Positions 32,720 to 44,391 of a stretch of DNA of 64,000 bases are shown here, piece by piece. The notes beneath the pieces were generated by a model that saw only the letters and a program-made list of their open reading frames with translations, was not told the origin of the DNA and did no database searches. The position numbers and the translations under genes are program-made. Within the stretch, counting starts at the first letter, position 1. Each line of letters opens with the position of its first letter. The DNA is taken from positions 81,027,501 through 81,091,500 of the forward strand of contig JAZHRO010000013.1 of the NCBI GenBank assembly GCA_037157565.1. Reading direction: 5' to 3'. This DNA comes from Thalassia testudinum. Its lineage: Eukaryota > Streptophyta > Magnoliopsida > Alismatales > Hydrocharitaceae.

Positions 32720-35700
32720 AAAAGTTTGGAGATTACTTTTAAGTTTCCCGCTGCTTTGCATTATTATAGTTGCTGCAAAACCACCACAAGTACCTTTTGG
32801 TGAGTAGAAATGGTAAAAAGGGACCTTCTTTGTTTGGTACATGGCTTCCCTTGTCCTATTTCTATAGTTCTTGGTGGTAGTGACTCAAAATCTGAAGCTT
32901 TTTTTTCTTTTTCTTTCGAAGAATCGAAGGGTTCTCACTTTCATTTCCTCACATTTTTCTTTTTGTTGTTTTTCTTCAGTCTTTTTATTTGTGATTTGGT
33001 CTTTGGTTTGCAACTGATTTGTTTGGAGGGGGAAAAAATGGATAGGAAAAACGCTAAACTAAATGGAGGTTACATCTCAAAATCCAATGGATGAGTGTCG
33101 ATGACCAAATCATGAACATCAAAACTATTAGGGGTTTGATTTTTGTTAAGATTGTTTACTATTAGTTGTCGAAAGGTGTGATCTTTGCGAATTAGCATGT
33201 GTAGTTATTTTGAAGGTGATGGTACAACAATTCCAAATGTTGCATTGATTGCAAATGGTGGAGGTGGTGATGTTGTGGCTTTGCCTCTAGTTGAGGAGAA
33301 AAAGGAAGAGTAATGAGAATATGGGGCTTTAGCTTGTTTGATCAGAGGTGGCCTTAAGTGTCGCTTGTATTTGCATTTGGTACTTTGTAGATTGTCATAT
33401 AAGTTTCCTAGTTAATTTTGTGGTTGCAATTTTGTTTCAATTACTTGCTGCGATTTGCTAATCATTTTGTGTTCATAAGATACCTACAAGTTTGCTAGTG
33501 GAAGAAGATATGTTTGAAGCCTTCATGTTTATTTTTCTATTAAAGTGTATCTTATCTTTAATGGTCAAGGAAGCTTGTTTTTGATCGTATGCCTCTAGCA
33601 ATAGTTGGTATGGACTTTCTCTATGCAAAAAATGGAATGCATGATACTTTAAAGGTGTTTCTTTTGAACACCCAAATAACAATCTTGCTTTAGACCTATG
33701 TTATAAAATAAGAAGCATGTGCAAAATAAACTCTTATTTTGACTTAATTTATGGTGGTCTTTAAAATCTAATTCAATACAGCTTTACAGGCCGCCTTTCA
33801 AGGAAGAAAACTTCACCATCCCTCTTTGACTTGATTTATGATGTCAAGTGATCTCAACTTTGAAGCATCTTTTCATAATGACTTTTTTCGGTAGTAGATG
33901 CAATTCTAGTAGAGGCTTGAGTTGTAATTTCAAAATTTGGTTTTGAATCTTGCATTGCTTGTAATGCAAACATGAAAGGCTATTAACTTTAAAGTACTGT
34001 TAATATCTAATCCAAGCAATTTACTCTTACAAGTTGGATTAGCAAATAATATACTTTATCTATCAAATCAAAAATAAGCTAGCATGGTTTTCATTACTGA
34101 TTATCCAACTAGTTATTCTTTTTTAAAAAATTTTTCCAACCAGCTATAACTTGATTTGTTGTGGTTTAGCCTTAATCCAATAGTGTGCAGCCTCATTTTT
34201 TATATGATGTCTACCCTTTGTATTTATTTTTAAAGACATTCCCTTATAACTTTAGAGCATCCTTTTTACACAACAACAATTTGCACCTACATCGACGGTC
34301 AATAACATAGGTTAAAATGATCGTTGCTGTAGACTTAAGGCGCTATTCTGACTGTCATAGTTGTTCTCTTAAGAGGCATCGTTGTAGGCAACACCGATGG
34401 TTTTTATCGTCAGTGTTGTACCTTAACCTACTGTGACAGTCATCTTTTCAAAGGCAACCATTTTTTTGATAGCAACAACAACGATTTTATTCGTTGGTTA
34501 AAAAATGTTCGTAAAGCCATCCCCATAAGTAATAGCTACAATTTTTTTTAACATAATACCAACATAACTATCCGTCAATATAGATATCAAAATCTTTACT
34601 ATTAAATCATATTCAATTTTATGATCCTACAATATCTTAATAGATTTAAGATTTAATATTATCATCAATAATGTTTACCTTCATTCAAGTAAGATTAAAG
34701 AAAAATATACAAGATATAACTCTTTTGAAATAACAAAATGAATTATCCATAAAACTATACATGTACATCCAATGGAATAATTTTTCCATATGATTCTAAA
34801 AGAAAATTGTCATCAGCAAGTACCATAAATGGCATGAGTCACAATTATCCATTAATCTTGCTCTCTATACATAAGTATCTAATTATTCTAAAGTTCGTTA
34901 GTTGTCAAATACTTCAACTATGAGATCTTGAGCATCTTGCAAAGGCTCTTGATCAACTTGAGGTAATGCACACCAGTAAACCATTAAAGATGATGTTATA
35001 ACTCCCCCTGAAAAAAATGATGATGTTATAGATAAATATAAAATATATATGATGTTTACTATTGTATCTTAATCTAATTCAGTGTTTTCTAATATTTAAT
35101 CAATATTAATTTTCAACCTGACCAACACAAAGCAAATAATTAGAATCCTGGCCAAAATACATAGGACCGACTCATGGTTGGGAGAAGCATGGATAAGTAT
35201 ATGAATACCATTAGTACAAACTATTGTTTTTGCTACACATCAAGTAGAGAGGCAATTTGTCCATGTAATTCTGCTACTGTATTCATCTTAATCATGTCGT
35301 CAATTAGCGGAGATGATGATAAAAATCACCTTCCCTCTTAATCCTTCCATTCAAACATTGGCTAAAGGATGATTCAGCTAATATGCAAGTATATCTGATT
35401 TTGGTATAGTCATATGTACTTTCTGGGATGGTTATGATATACTTTATGGTCCATAAATCTGATAATAAAGGAAATCCTTGCCTTGAAGATAGAGAGCATT
35501 GGAAGGTGGAGATGGGGATGATTTGACAGATGAGTTTAAATGTAAGATATCATGAGGAAGATATCTTACATCACTCCATGGAGCCCCCCCTCTAACAACA
35601 CAAAAAAAGAAAAAACATGCGATCATGATGGGGAAAAGCTTCCACATCACTCCAAAATCTAACAGAAACTGACCTCCTTTTTTAGCTGGAGAAAAAACAT

Positions 35701-36119
35701 GGGAGGAAAAAAAAGGGGCCCATCTCCCATAATCTCCCACGTTTCCTTCTCTCATCTGATATCAAATCCCCTAAACAATTCATAACTTCTCACCATTCCT
35801 CAACTGGGGGTATCTTAATTTTCTATCAAGCTTCAGATGCATGACATGGAAACCTTCAACTAAATTGCAGAGAGAGATGCAGTAATTGCCATATCTACAT
35901 CTGCTTATTATCCTTTGATCATCCAAACCACATTAGTCTTAGAAAGAGAATGCAAAAATGAACTCAGATCACTTGAAACATTACCCACATCAAGTGATAC
36001 GGATTTGTTTGACCAGTTTTCACCAAGTACACATACATTTTCAAACAAGAGCCACAGCAACTAGATGGTGGGAAGCCCAAAACAAATCCTGATCAAACAA
36101 AGGAGGCTGAGAATTCTTC

Positions 36120-36210
36120 AGAGGATGATATCATGCAAAATTGATACTTGTCTTTTCTGTAAAATTTTCCATAGGATGATATCACGCAAAATTGATACTT
36201 GTAGTCAACC
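36120..36210 (+). repeat. Short direct duplication
   Basis: AGGATGATATCATGCAAAAT and AGGATGATATCACGCAAAAT, each followed by TGATACTTGT, lie about 52 bp apart. It is a local duplication with no clear function. Confidence 0.75.
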
Positions 36211-36429
36211 AACTCTTCAGAGTGGATATCATTCTACGACATTCTTTATGCATGCAAACAATATGAAGCAGCTGGTACAAATTAAAGTTCCTAAATTAGC
36301 TTTCGATGAATTAAAAGTTTCTTTAAAATTAGGAATATTATACAATTAACTTGGTTGGCTGAAATCAACCACAATTTTTGATAACATTATAAAAGTTAAG
36401 TAAAGCTATTGTCTAAGGGGATTGCTTAC

Positions 36430-36497
36430 ATATCTTTCGCTGACATCTTTGTGAAGCCAATTGCCAGAGCATGTTGCTTCCCTTCAGCCATTATGGC
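36430..36497 (-). pseudogene. MCTS1: MCTS1-like exon (PUA domain core), part of a broken or partial gene
   Basis: MCTS1 (MCT-1) is a PUA-domain protein that works with DENR in ribosome recycling and re-initiation. The minus strand reads MAEGKQHALAIGFTKMSAKD within a 68-bp exon bounded by a TTTTCAG acceptor and a GTAAGC donor. That string is the highly conserved PUA segment of eukaryotic MCTS1 as I recall it. The next exon, which should encode the C-terminus (NKGIGV, HYLNDGLW), was not found at lower coordinates. Its upstream neighbour is the exon at 39230-39309, 2.7 kb away, whose reading phase fits. Confidence 0.75.
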
Positions 36498-39229
36498 CTG
36501 AAAACCATGTAGAACCATTAGATGTGATGTCAATCTAAATGCCGACTGCCCTGCACAGAAATTTGAGGAAGAGTCTTGGTTTCTCAATCCATAATCTTGG
36601 CAAAACATGCAGGGAATAACATATAGTTTCAGGAAGTCAACATAAACTGGTGGACTTTCAGTAGGTATACAACAAAATACAAATATAACAGATCCATCCT
36701 CTTCTGTACCCAACTTACCCATTTTAAAGGAGACATGGATATATGTTTCTACTTTGGTCAATACATATACTGAACGAACATCCACTATCAGTTTTTAGCA
36801 GATGTATATTACAAACTTTCAGCGATACGAATATGAATACAATTACCAATGGATATAGACATCTGACATATTAATGGATATAAACGAGGATATCCCTTTT
36901 CTAATGATTTGTTAAATAGATAGTATCACATATACAAACATTGGCCTAAACAAAATTTCCAAAAAAAAAAATTTCAACTGAAATTTCATATGACACCTCA
37001 TCCTGAAAGTATTAGAGGGAGGTGATTAATGTTAAAAGTGGTAAAAATAAAGATAATGGAAACTAAAGCAGATATATAAGATGATCAAACAATCCACAAA
37101 TAAATCACTAACTGCAACAAAAGGATATATAGTGAAAATCCAAATTTAGGTAAAAATTACCACTTAGATTTCCTAATCTAAGATTTTGTCTCGAGTCAAA
37201 CTTGGAAAACTAACTGGTATTTATGAGTATCAAACTCTTTTACAAATCCTCTTGATTTTTCAATCAAGAGTAACCCCTCTCACTCGAGAGGAGAGGAACC
37301 CACACCCCAAGTCCTCAGATTACAAATAGATGAGAATAAAATAGAATTAAAGCAGACTTCAGCTCCTATGGATAGTCCCAAATAAATATATAATAGTTTT
37401 TATGAAATAACTATCAAGGAGATTAAAATAAACTCCCTTAGTGGTGTGAGAAGGTGAAAAGCAGGGAGTTGAGGTGGTTGAGGTGGCCTTCAAGAACAAG
37501 AGTTCAAATCACCTCTAATGAACACTAATTGTAAGCTTTAGCTAAATGTGAGTTTGAATGTACTTTAAAGTGAGTTATAAGGTATTCTCTAACCTTTTAA
37601 GAGTGGGAAACCATCTCATATATATAGAGGGGTGTTTGAACTACTTTAAGTGTGCATACGACCCCTCTTCAACAGCTAAAATGTTTTTCAATTTGATTTA
37701 CCAATAGCTAATGAGTTTGGTCAAAAAGTATTTTAATTAACATTAGGTAAAAGTTATATAATGTTAGGTGAACTATATAACGTTAGGTATTCAGTTAAGT
37801 GCAAAATTCGCTATCTCTTGGAGTTTTTAATTTGGCTCAAAATAACATATCTAACATTAGGTAAACTACCTAACTTTAGATACTCAGTTTAGTGCAAAAT
37901 TCGCTATCTTCTACATGCTTGAAACTTACTTCAGACTTACTACCTAATGTTAGGTATCTTCTACCTAACATTGGATGGATTGTAAAAAATCCTCTAACTA
38001 TCCAAATCAATTTTATTAAATCTATGGGGTTCTAGGATGATCCACTAGCACCTAAGGATATATTTTATCTTGTTTTTGACTTAATTAGCTAGAGTGTTGT
38101 GAATTTTAAAGACTTATGCAATTGGTGTCTAGTGATGTAATTTGATGCTAATTTAATTAAGGTTTTCCTTACATTTTAAATAATATAAAATTATAACTAA
38201 ATTCCTAAAATTATAAAGAGACCTAAACTTGATCTCCTTCTTCTTCTTGACTTCGTATTTTGTTAAGAGAACTTTAACTTGAAAATTAATCTTGTAATAT
38301 CTATATATAATATCCAATTTTAATCTCATTCACTTGATATGCATGTTATCATTAAAATCAGCATTAAAAATTAATGTTATGTCCAATTAATTATACACCT
38401 ACATAGCTCACTGCTAATCACTTCCCAACTATTCAAAGTGATTTATGGTATATTTGTTCTTCACTCATTTATGTTTTAGTTACTTTAGCTCATGGAAACA
38501 ATTCCCATTCTTCATTTTAAAGCTATGATTTAAAAATGATTATCAACTCCTGTGCACTCCAATGTGTTTTATACACAAAATGCTGATTATATTATGCACG
38601 TCCAAATTTTAATTTTAAAATGCATCAGAAGACAGTTCTTTTCACCGACTGATATCATCTTTTTATTCTTTTATCCATTTTCAACTAGCAATTATCCTTT
38701 TCTACTGCATGCACATACCTTGATTATGTTGTTTCATTTCTCACATCTATATTACATTAACATCTGTATCCAGTTTACATGATAACTACATATTAACATG
38801 ACCTCTAAGTAAATTGTACCCAGCAATTTTTGCATCCGGACTTTTAGGCATAAATTTAACGAACAATTACAGTAGATCTGAGCATAAAGGAATATTCACG
38901 ATTTTGGTCAATATAATGTTATCTGATTGATTAACCTGTGAGAAAAGACAAGTGCTTCTCCTATAGTCAATTTTCTCACATGATGAATTTATACTAATCA
39001 AATTATTTCCACTGAGAGATTCGTCACAGTTAGGATATTGAACAAACAGATATAAGAGATTTTCATCCACTGATTAGCACGTTGAAGATATGAGTGGGTA
39101 CTGATTACTCAGTTACTTGATGTCACGCTTAAAATCGACCTTAGCACTGTGAATATGAGCTATTACTACAGGCCATTAGTCATGCAAATTAACATTGTGA
39201 CTTCAGCTTAAAAAGGAAAAAAATAATAC
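36498..39229. other. Apparent intron between two MCTS1-like exons, with an unassigned repeat
   Basis: AT-rich. Between about 37150 and 38300 it probably contains an unassigned LTR-like repeat (TATATATAGAGG near 37619, a ~94-bp duplication of GTGCAAAATTCGCTATCT, and the phased GTTAGGT array). Its ends were not identified. Nothing else was seen. Confidence 0.5.
37735..37976. repeat. Phased GTTAGGT palindrome array
   Basis: Copies of an ACCTAACGTTAGGT-like 14-mer are centred near 37741.5, 37762.5, 37781.5, 37855.5, 37874.5, 37948.5 and 37969.5. Within clusters the spacing is 19-21 bp; clusters repeat about every 94 bp, together with the flanking CAAAATTCGCTATCT. Individual copies are degenerate. 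Confidence 0.75.
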
Positions 39230-39309
39230 CACAGGATATTCTTCCAATACTTCTTCATCCAAGTAACCACCCAGAGATGTCAGATCAGGACACATAATAT
39301 TTGCACGTC
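39230..39309 (-). pseudogene. MCTS1: MCTS1-like exon (NIMCP region)
   Basis: The minus strand encodes ANIMCPDLTSLGGYLDEEV and ends LEEYPV before a GTATTA donor, giving an 80-bp exon if the GAG just upstream is its acceptor. It matches the PUA-domain entry of MCTS1, whose usual motif is NIMCPGLTSPGG; here a conserved Gly is Asp and a Pro is Leu. It ends at a codon boundary and joins in phase with the 36430-36497 exon. The N-terminal exons expected further upstream were not found. I read this as a decaying copy, but a diverged functional gene with missing exons cannot be excluded. Confidence 0.7.
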
Positions 39310-39557
39310 CTCAACCTAGATCACCATTCCTATAGTGCAAAAGATCGCCTTTTTTAGTCCCAAAAATATAGCACTACTATATCAAATTCTCTCACAGTCA
39401 CCCTATATAAAAACGCATAGAATTTCACATGCTAATACATCTGTCTTTTCTAAGAACAATAGTTATTTATATGTTAAATGTAAAACTACCGTATTTTTGC
39501 CGATCAACAATTCCCAAATATTCATGGTTACCACTAATTTCTTTTGTAAATATTTAT

Positions 39558-39659
39558 TATATAAATGAATCTTCAAGTAACACCGGATCCCCATTTTCCT
39601 TTAGTTTAACCACCAACTTCTTTAATAGAAAGTCCCAACGTCGTGCGTTCAAAACATCC
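39558..39659 (-). other. Unidentified coding-like segment
   Basis: After a GCTCAG acceptor-like site the minus strand stays open for about 33 codons with amphipathic, codon-like content (NARRWDFLLKKLVVKLKENG) and stops at TAA. It does not match MCTS1 or COX5b as I know them. It could be an exon of an unrelated gene or of a transposon. Confidence 0.35.
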
Positions 39660-41284
39660 CTGAGCAGCTAAGCACCTAGCTGATAGACTTCATTCGAAGC
39701 TACCAAATGGGCAAAAGATCCAGTGGAGTAAACACCTTCAAAAAAATCTATGTCCAATTGCATTTACACAATATTGAACTTTATTTGAAATTCTAAAGGC
39801 TAGTCGGTGGAACAAGAGAGAAAAAAAAATAGAAAATACAAATTCAGCAGCATCGGCATCCCTCCCCAAAAACCACCGCCAACGCGCGCGCACACACACA
39901 CAAAGGAAAAGGAAGGGTAAAAAAAGAGTGGAGCCTCAACCTCCAATCTAGGTATTGTTTCTCCAACCTTCCTACTAAGGGATCTCAATCCTAAACACAT
40001 GAACACTTTACCACTAATGGTAAATCTTTGATTCGTAGTGACATTCTACATTAGAAACTATTCTTTACGAGAAGAGTAGACACTTTTCACACTCAATAGT
40101 TTTTCCAATTTTATTTAAATAAAAGGAGTGTGTGGATAAAATAAAACCAATGGATGTATGTGTGTGTGCCAAAGTGTGCACCTCTCATAGGAATTTTGTC
40201 ACCGTCAAGTCTCCCCAATGAGGACCAAAATTGGACAACCATAGCTTTGAGAGTCATATTATTTATAAATACTTATTTTCTCCTAAGATAAATTGGTAAA
40301 TTATAGCTTTTCCCTCAATATTTCTAATAAAACATGATACTTGTTTCATAGTGACAATTACCATGAACGTGTATGGGAGACCAACCAACCTCTCGATCGA
40401 AACATTATGAAAAGAAAAATCAGAAATGGATAATGTCATTTGAGATGTTTGAAACAGTTTTTTTTGTCCTAATTCTTCCATTTCAAGGGGAAGTATTTTT
40501 TCTTTTTACTTTTTACTTTTTACATAGTTGGACAATGCAAGTAGTACTATCCTTTTTCTTTCTAGAGCAGTCTTAATTGTCTCCTACATATTCAAACAAT
40601 CGAAAATGTACCAACATGCAATGCGACGATAAAATTGTGAAAAAGCTCTGAAATTATATGGCTGGCAGGGAAAAGAAGATATTCAGTGAGCCCATGGCTT
40701 GTGGGTGATGTTAAAGGGCCCTTCTGAGGCCTTTTTTGATTCTCAAGGATTTGCAGATCTCATTGGAGGAACTAGTGGGAGCCCTCCCAACATACTTCTG
40801 CACATAGAGCAGCGCTGTGGTGCACTCACGGATTGATACACGGTGATGCTACTTTCCTGTAGTAACAACTGATAAATAGCTCCACATTTACACAAATCAT
40901 GTAACACATTTAATAGGACCATCACATGATCTATTAATCCAACAAACGTATATCTTCCAACAAATATAAATTCATTTCATACTAACAATATCTAAAATGA
41001 GAGAATAGGTTCTAATTTTAGCCTCCTTTGGTGGTGATTGATGAATACCCAACTTTTCTAAAATTAGATAAATCATTGCCCTTTAATATGTTCAGTAGAT
41101 TGTGAGAGGACTCTGCCTCTACAATTTGTTGTAAGCTTTTCTACGTAAAGAGTGGACAGATCATTTACAAAAACGGAAAGAAAGAAAGAAAAGAGGTGGA
41201 TGCGTTAGAATAGCTTGTGAAAAAGATAACTATTATTTTGAAACAGATACAAGATCTATAGATAGGAGCACTTTAAAGCCTCAC

Positions 41285-41382
41285 CTTCCACAACCTGGTA
41301 AAGCAGTTGCAATAGAATTAAGAAGTTTGCTAGCCTCCAGTGCGTCAAGAATAACACCACTAACACTTAGGGGTGCAATTAC
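41285..41382 (-). other. Unidentified exon-like segment
   Basis: The minus strand has a TTTAG acceptor, 98 open bases encoding APLSVSGVILDALEASKLLN and then NSIATALPGCG, and a GTGAGG donor. The composition and both splice sites look like a real plant exon. The protein is not recognised. LTR A5 begins about 360 bp further upstream in gene sense, so the parent gene may have been split by that insertion. Confidence 0.4.
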
Positions 41383-41741
41383 CTAAATGTATTGTATATC
41401 ACTAACCGATAGGATCAAAAAAATGAAAACTCAAAGGAAAAACCAGAGCTCTTCATGAATTTTGACTATCTAGTAAAAGAGACAAAATTGTAATGATTTG
41501 TGTGTATATTGATTGTGATTTAGTACATTTTGTGCTTGATAACAGGTAAACACTGCATAGCAACCATACATTGAAATTTGGTACGTTTTGTACTAAAATC
41601 AACTAGCACATTCCATTCATTTAGAGATTTATTTGGATAGTAATATTTTTCTTGGGTATAACTCAGAGGAAAAATGTACCTACATTCTTGTGGAGTTCTA
41701 TTTTCGTAGTGTTCCCTTTTTGCAACAAGATCTATTATCTT

Positions 41742-44386
41742 TGTAACGATCCGGTTTTCGAACCCCTACGAGATACGAGAACCGGACCGACTCAACTAAT
41801 CTTAAGACCTAGTCGTCCAACGAGGAAGTAACCAAAAGAGCAGTAAAATAAATCACATTCAACATGAATATAACTAACAGTAAGAAAATACAGCAGCAAG
41901 GAAAGAAACTACTACAGTATATACCACCACAACAGTAGAACAACATTCATAACTAAATATGAACTGCAGGTAAAGAAAAGTACAGCGGAAACAAGAACTA
42001 CTCACTATAACGGAACAAAAATAGGTACAAGAAACAGTGGTAACTCTACTGGACCATACTCGGCCCAGCGTCCTCTGCAGCCGCTGACCCTGGCTGCTCA
42101 ACACCTGGTCCTGAAAGGTAACGAGTGTAACACGTCAGCAAAACGCTGAGTAGAGTGGCAACTAAAACTAAAGAAACAGTAGAGTGTACAGTAGCTGTTA
42201 AGTTCTGTTACTTTCTTTATTTAACTCTTTCAATTATCTCACGATTTATCTATTTCTCAGATCTTTCACTTGATCTCGAATGTTCCTTGTGGGAACGATC
42301 TTGATTGCAGTCTTTTCCGAACAGTAGAAGTAGCACGTGGTGCTCTCCTGGCCGGGAGAGTCTCCCGTGGTGATCCTACTCTCAGTCAACCACCCCAAGG
42401 TCACTGACAGACGTAACAGTGACTACGGCACGCGTGGTAAACGCACGGGTAGCTAACTCGCACTGGCACGCGGTCAGTCGTTTCCGTTAATGGGTGCGCC
42501 CAAAGCACAGCACGGAACCAGTACAGGGCAGAGCCCTCTCAGTAACAGGGGTCCAACCCCTCCACAGTAACCAAACAGGGGCCTTACCCCTCCACAGTCC
42601 GCGCACCCTCGCCTGACTACCCTGGTTTGCCCCAGTGGGCCTAACAAGTCGGTGTGGGAGGCTAGCAGAACCTCGGGGCCTGTTGGGTAGCTAGTACCTC
42701 CCTACACTAGTAGCTCTCCTCGGTACTACGTACACGAGGGCCAGCAAGTCGGTACAGAGTGGCCAGTCCTAACCCCGGGTCCCTGGGGCGGCTAGCTCTG
42801 CTCTGCACTAAACAGGGGGACAGTCGCTCTCCTTGGTACTCCGTACTCAAGGGCCAGCTCACTTCCCCAATTCTATTCCATTCACTTTCCAGGAGTTCTA
42901 CTCCTACTTCCCCGTAGGGTTCCAGCTCAAAACGTCTAAGTTTCACCTTCCAGTTTCACGTTATCACAATCCATGTTCTCAAACACGTTTATTTATTCAA
43001 CAGGCAGCTGTTAATTCAATTACAGGAAGCTATTTGTTCCTTTCCATTTTTCCAAGACTGCAGTATTCATCTGTTCCACTAGTTTTCCCGTCCTAGGATT
43101 CATGCCGTATCCTAGGATCTATCATACAATCTAGTTTTCCAGCCCTAGGATTCATGCAACACCTAGGATCTATTTATGATTCCACAATTTAACAGGTTAT
43201 ACTTAAAAGCTACTCTACCAGGTACGATGGGAGTAATGGGGGCGTGATCGGGAATCCTGCGTGCCTCCGCGACCCCAAGACTGCAACGGAACGAGGTCCT
43301 ATCACAAGGATCAAACACAAGGAGTGTCTCAAAATAGTGTATAGCTACTGTAGACGGGTAGAGGATTTAATTCCGGAAAGAACGCAACTCGAAATGCGGA
43401 AAACGGAACCCGAACGGGCCCTCAACGGGTTGAAAACGACGACACTGTGCAAAATTTGACGTCTGGAACTTCTTCTAGACGTCTTAAAAAGTGGATTAGA
43501 GAATTACCTTGTTCTGCGTGGTTTTTCAGACGTCCAGAAGCCTGCGGAGACATCTGGCCTAGTTCCCAGACGTCCGATTGTCACCCCGGACGTCTGGAGG
43601 TCGCTCCCGCCGTCTGGTACTACAGCCAGACGTCTGATTCGCGTTGGATGGCGAATCACCGAGCCTGCGCGCACCCAACTCTCTCTCTCAGTACGGTCAG
43701 TCGACAGGAAGGAAGAAGACAGAAGAACTCACCTTTCAGACGTCTGGATGGTCTTCCAGACGTCGACCTCGCCGTCTGGCTATCAGACCAGATGTCTGAT
43801 TCTGGAAATGTTTCCAGAATCAGGCCGCGACTCGCCCTCCGCTGGTGACGCCGCGCCTCGTCACACCTCGTGCGCCTGCTGCTCGGACCGCAGTAGTCTC
43901 CCCCGCGTCGCCCCGCGCCCGCTGCGCTCCCCGCCGACCTGCCCTGGCATCCCCGGCGAGCTCGCCCTCACGGCTGAGCACCGCTCTCGCACGCAGCACC
44001 TCCTCTGCGCTCACTGCGGCCGCTGCTGCCGCTGCAACCTCGCGCTCGCTCTCGCGCTCGCTCTCGCGCTCACTGGCTGAAGGAGAAGAGGAAGGGGGCG
44101 GTGGTGATGGAGGAGCGCGTGGCCTTTTAAGGCCGCGCGAGGAGGAGAGAGAAGGAGCACGGCAGGGGAATCTGCAGCTGCAGGAGGAAGGAATAAGCGA
44201 ATATGCGGGTCTGCGCGCTCAAGCGCGCAGACGACCCGCGAGTGTCAAAGATAACAGATTTACAGACGTCTGGCAACGATCCCAGACGTCTGATACGACG
44301 TCTGGAAGTGATTCCAGATGTCTGGTCCGACGTCTGGCCCACCTCCCAGACGTCTTAAAAGAAGTCTGGGGCACGCGTTCATAACA
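41742..44386 (-). mobile_element. Solo LTR A5 (family A, antisense)
   Basis: Runs TGTAACGATCCGG to GTTCATAACA on the plus strand, 2645 bp. Duplications are ATCTT (41737-41741) and GTCTT (44387-44391), one base different. Its own 5' region matches LTR A6 closely (GTGCCCCAGAC, CTGCGCGCTTGAGCGCGCAG). It carries three mini-hairpins of the ACAGGGG...CCCCTCC type (about 42520-42600), CCTAGG pairs at 43092-43116 and 43144-43167, a TTAAAAGG box near 44122-44130 (minus) and a strict GACGTC array at 44263-44368. Confidence 0.88.
44263..44368. repeat. 32-bp-period palindrome array in LTR A5
   Basis: GACGTC-type centres fall at 44267.5, 44287.5, 44299.5, 44319.5, 44331.5, 44351.5 and 44363.5. Spacings are 20, 12, 20, 12, 20, 12. 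Copies 1 and 2 are perfect CAGACGTCTG; the rest differ by one to three bases. Confidence 0.88.
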
Positions 44387-44391
44387 GTCTT

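Larger units (their letters stand above)
30567..36429. other. Host intergenic or former intronic DNA
   Basis: No supported gene. It holds short open stretches (for example 31008-31196 and 31517-31699, both plus strand) without recognised domains, the hairpin repeats at 32095-32719, a patch of CAACAACAA-like and ACGATTTTATTCGTTGG-type sequence at 34265-34520 that may be a decayed DNA transposon without visible ends, and a short duplication at 36120-36210. Confidence 0.5.
39310..41736. other. Host DNA with minus-strand exon-like pieces
   Basis: Besides the pieces listed separately (39558-39659, 41285-41382), the minus strand of 40690-40925 is open in two frames (one 60-codon ORF; another reading TTALLYVQKYVGRAPTSSS). 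Neither is recognised, so no gene is called there. The CGCGCGCACACACACACA run near 39884-39901 is a microsatellite. Confidence 0.45.

Noticed and set aside
34265..34520. CACTA-type DNA transposon
   Set aside because: The ACGATTTTATTCGTTGG-like text is suggestive, but no CACTA ends, no target duplication and no transposase were found.
35444..35755. 103-codon minus-strand ORF
   Set aside because: No recognisable motif, hydrophobic Phe-rich run from a poly-A/T patch, no splice sites consistent with MCTS1.
40743..40925. Minus-strand 60-codon ORF and overlapping alternative frame as MCTS1 or other exon
   Set aside because: Two competing open frames, neither matching a protein I know; only mentioned in the intergenic entry.
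43447..44384. ORFs of 110-179 codons in LTR A5, and the 203-codon ORF at 59288-59899 in A6
   Set aside because: Kept open by GC-rich palindrome arrays; the peptides are Arg/Ala/Ser runs. The 203-codon ORF is antisense to A6 and matches the A5 reading, as expected for homologous LTRs.
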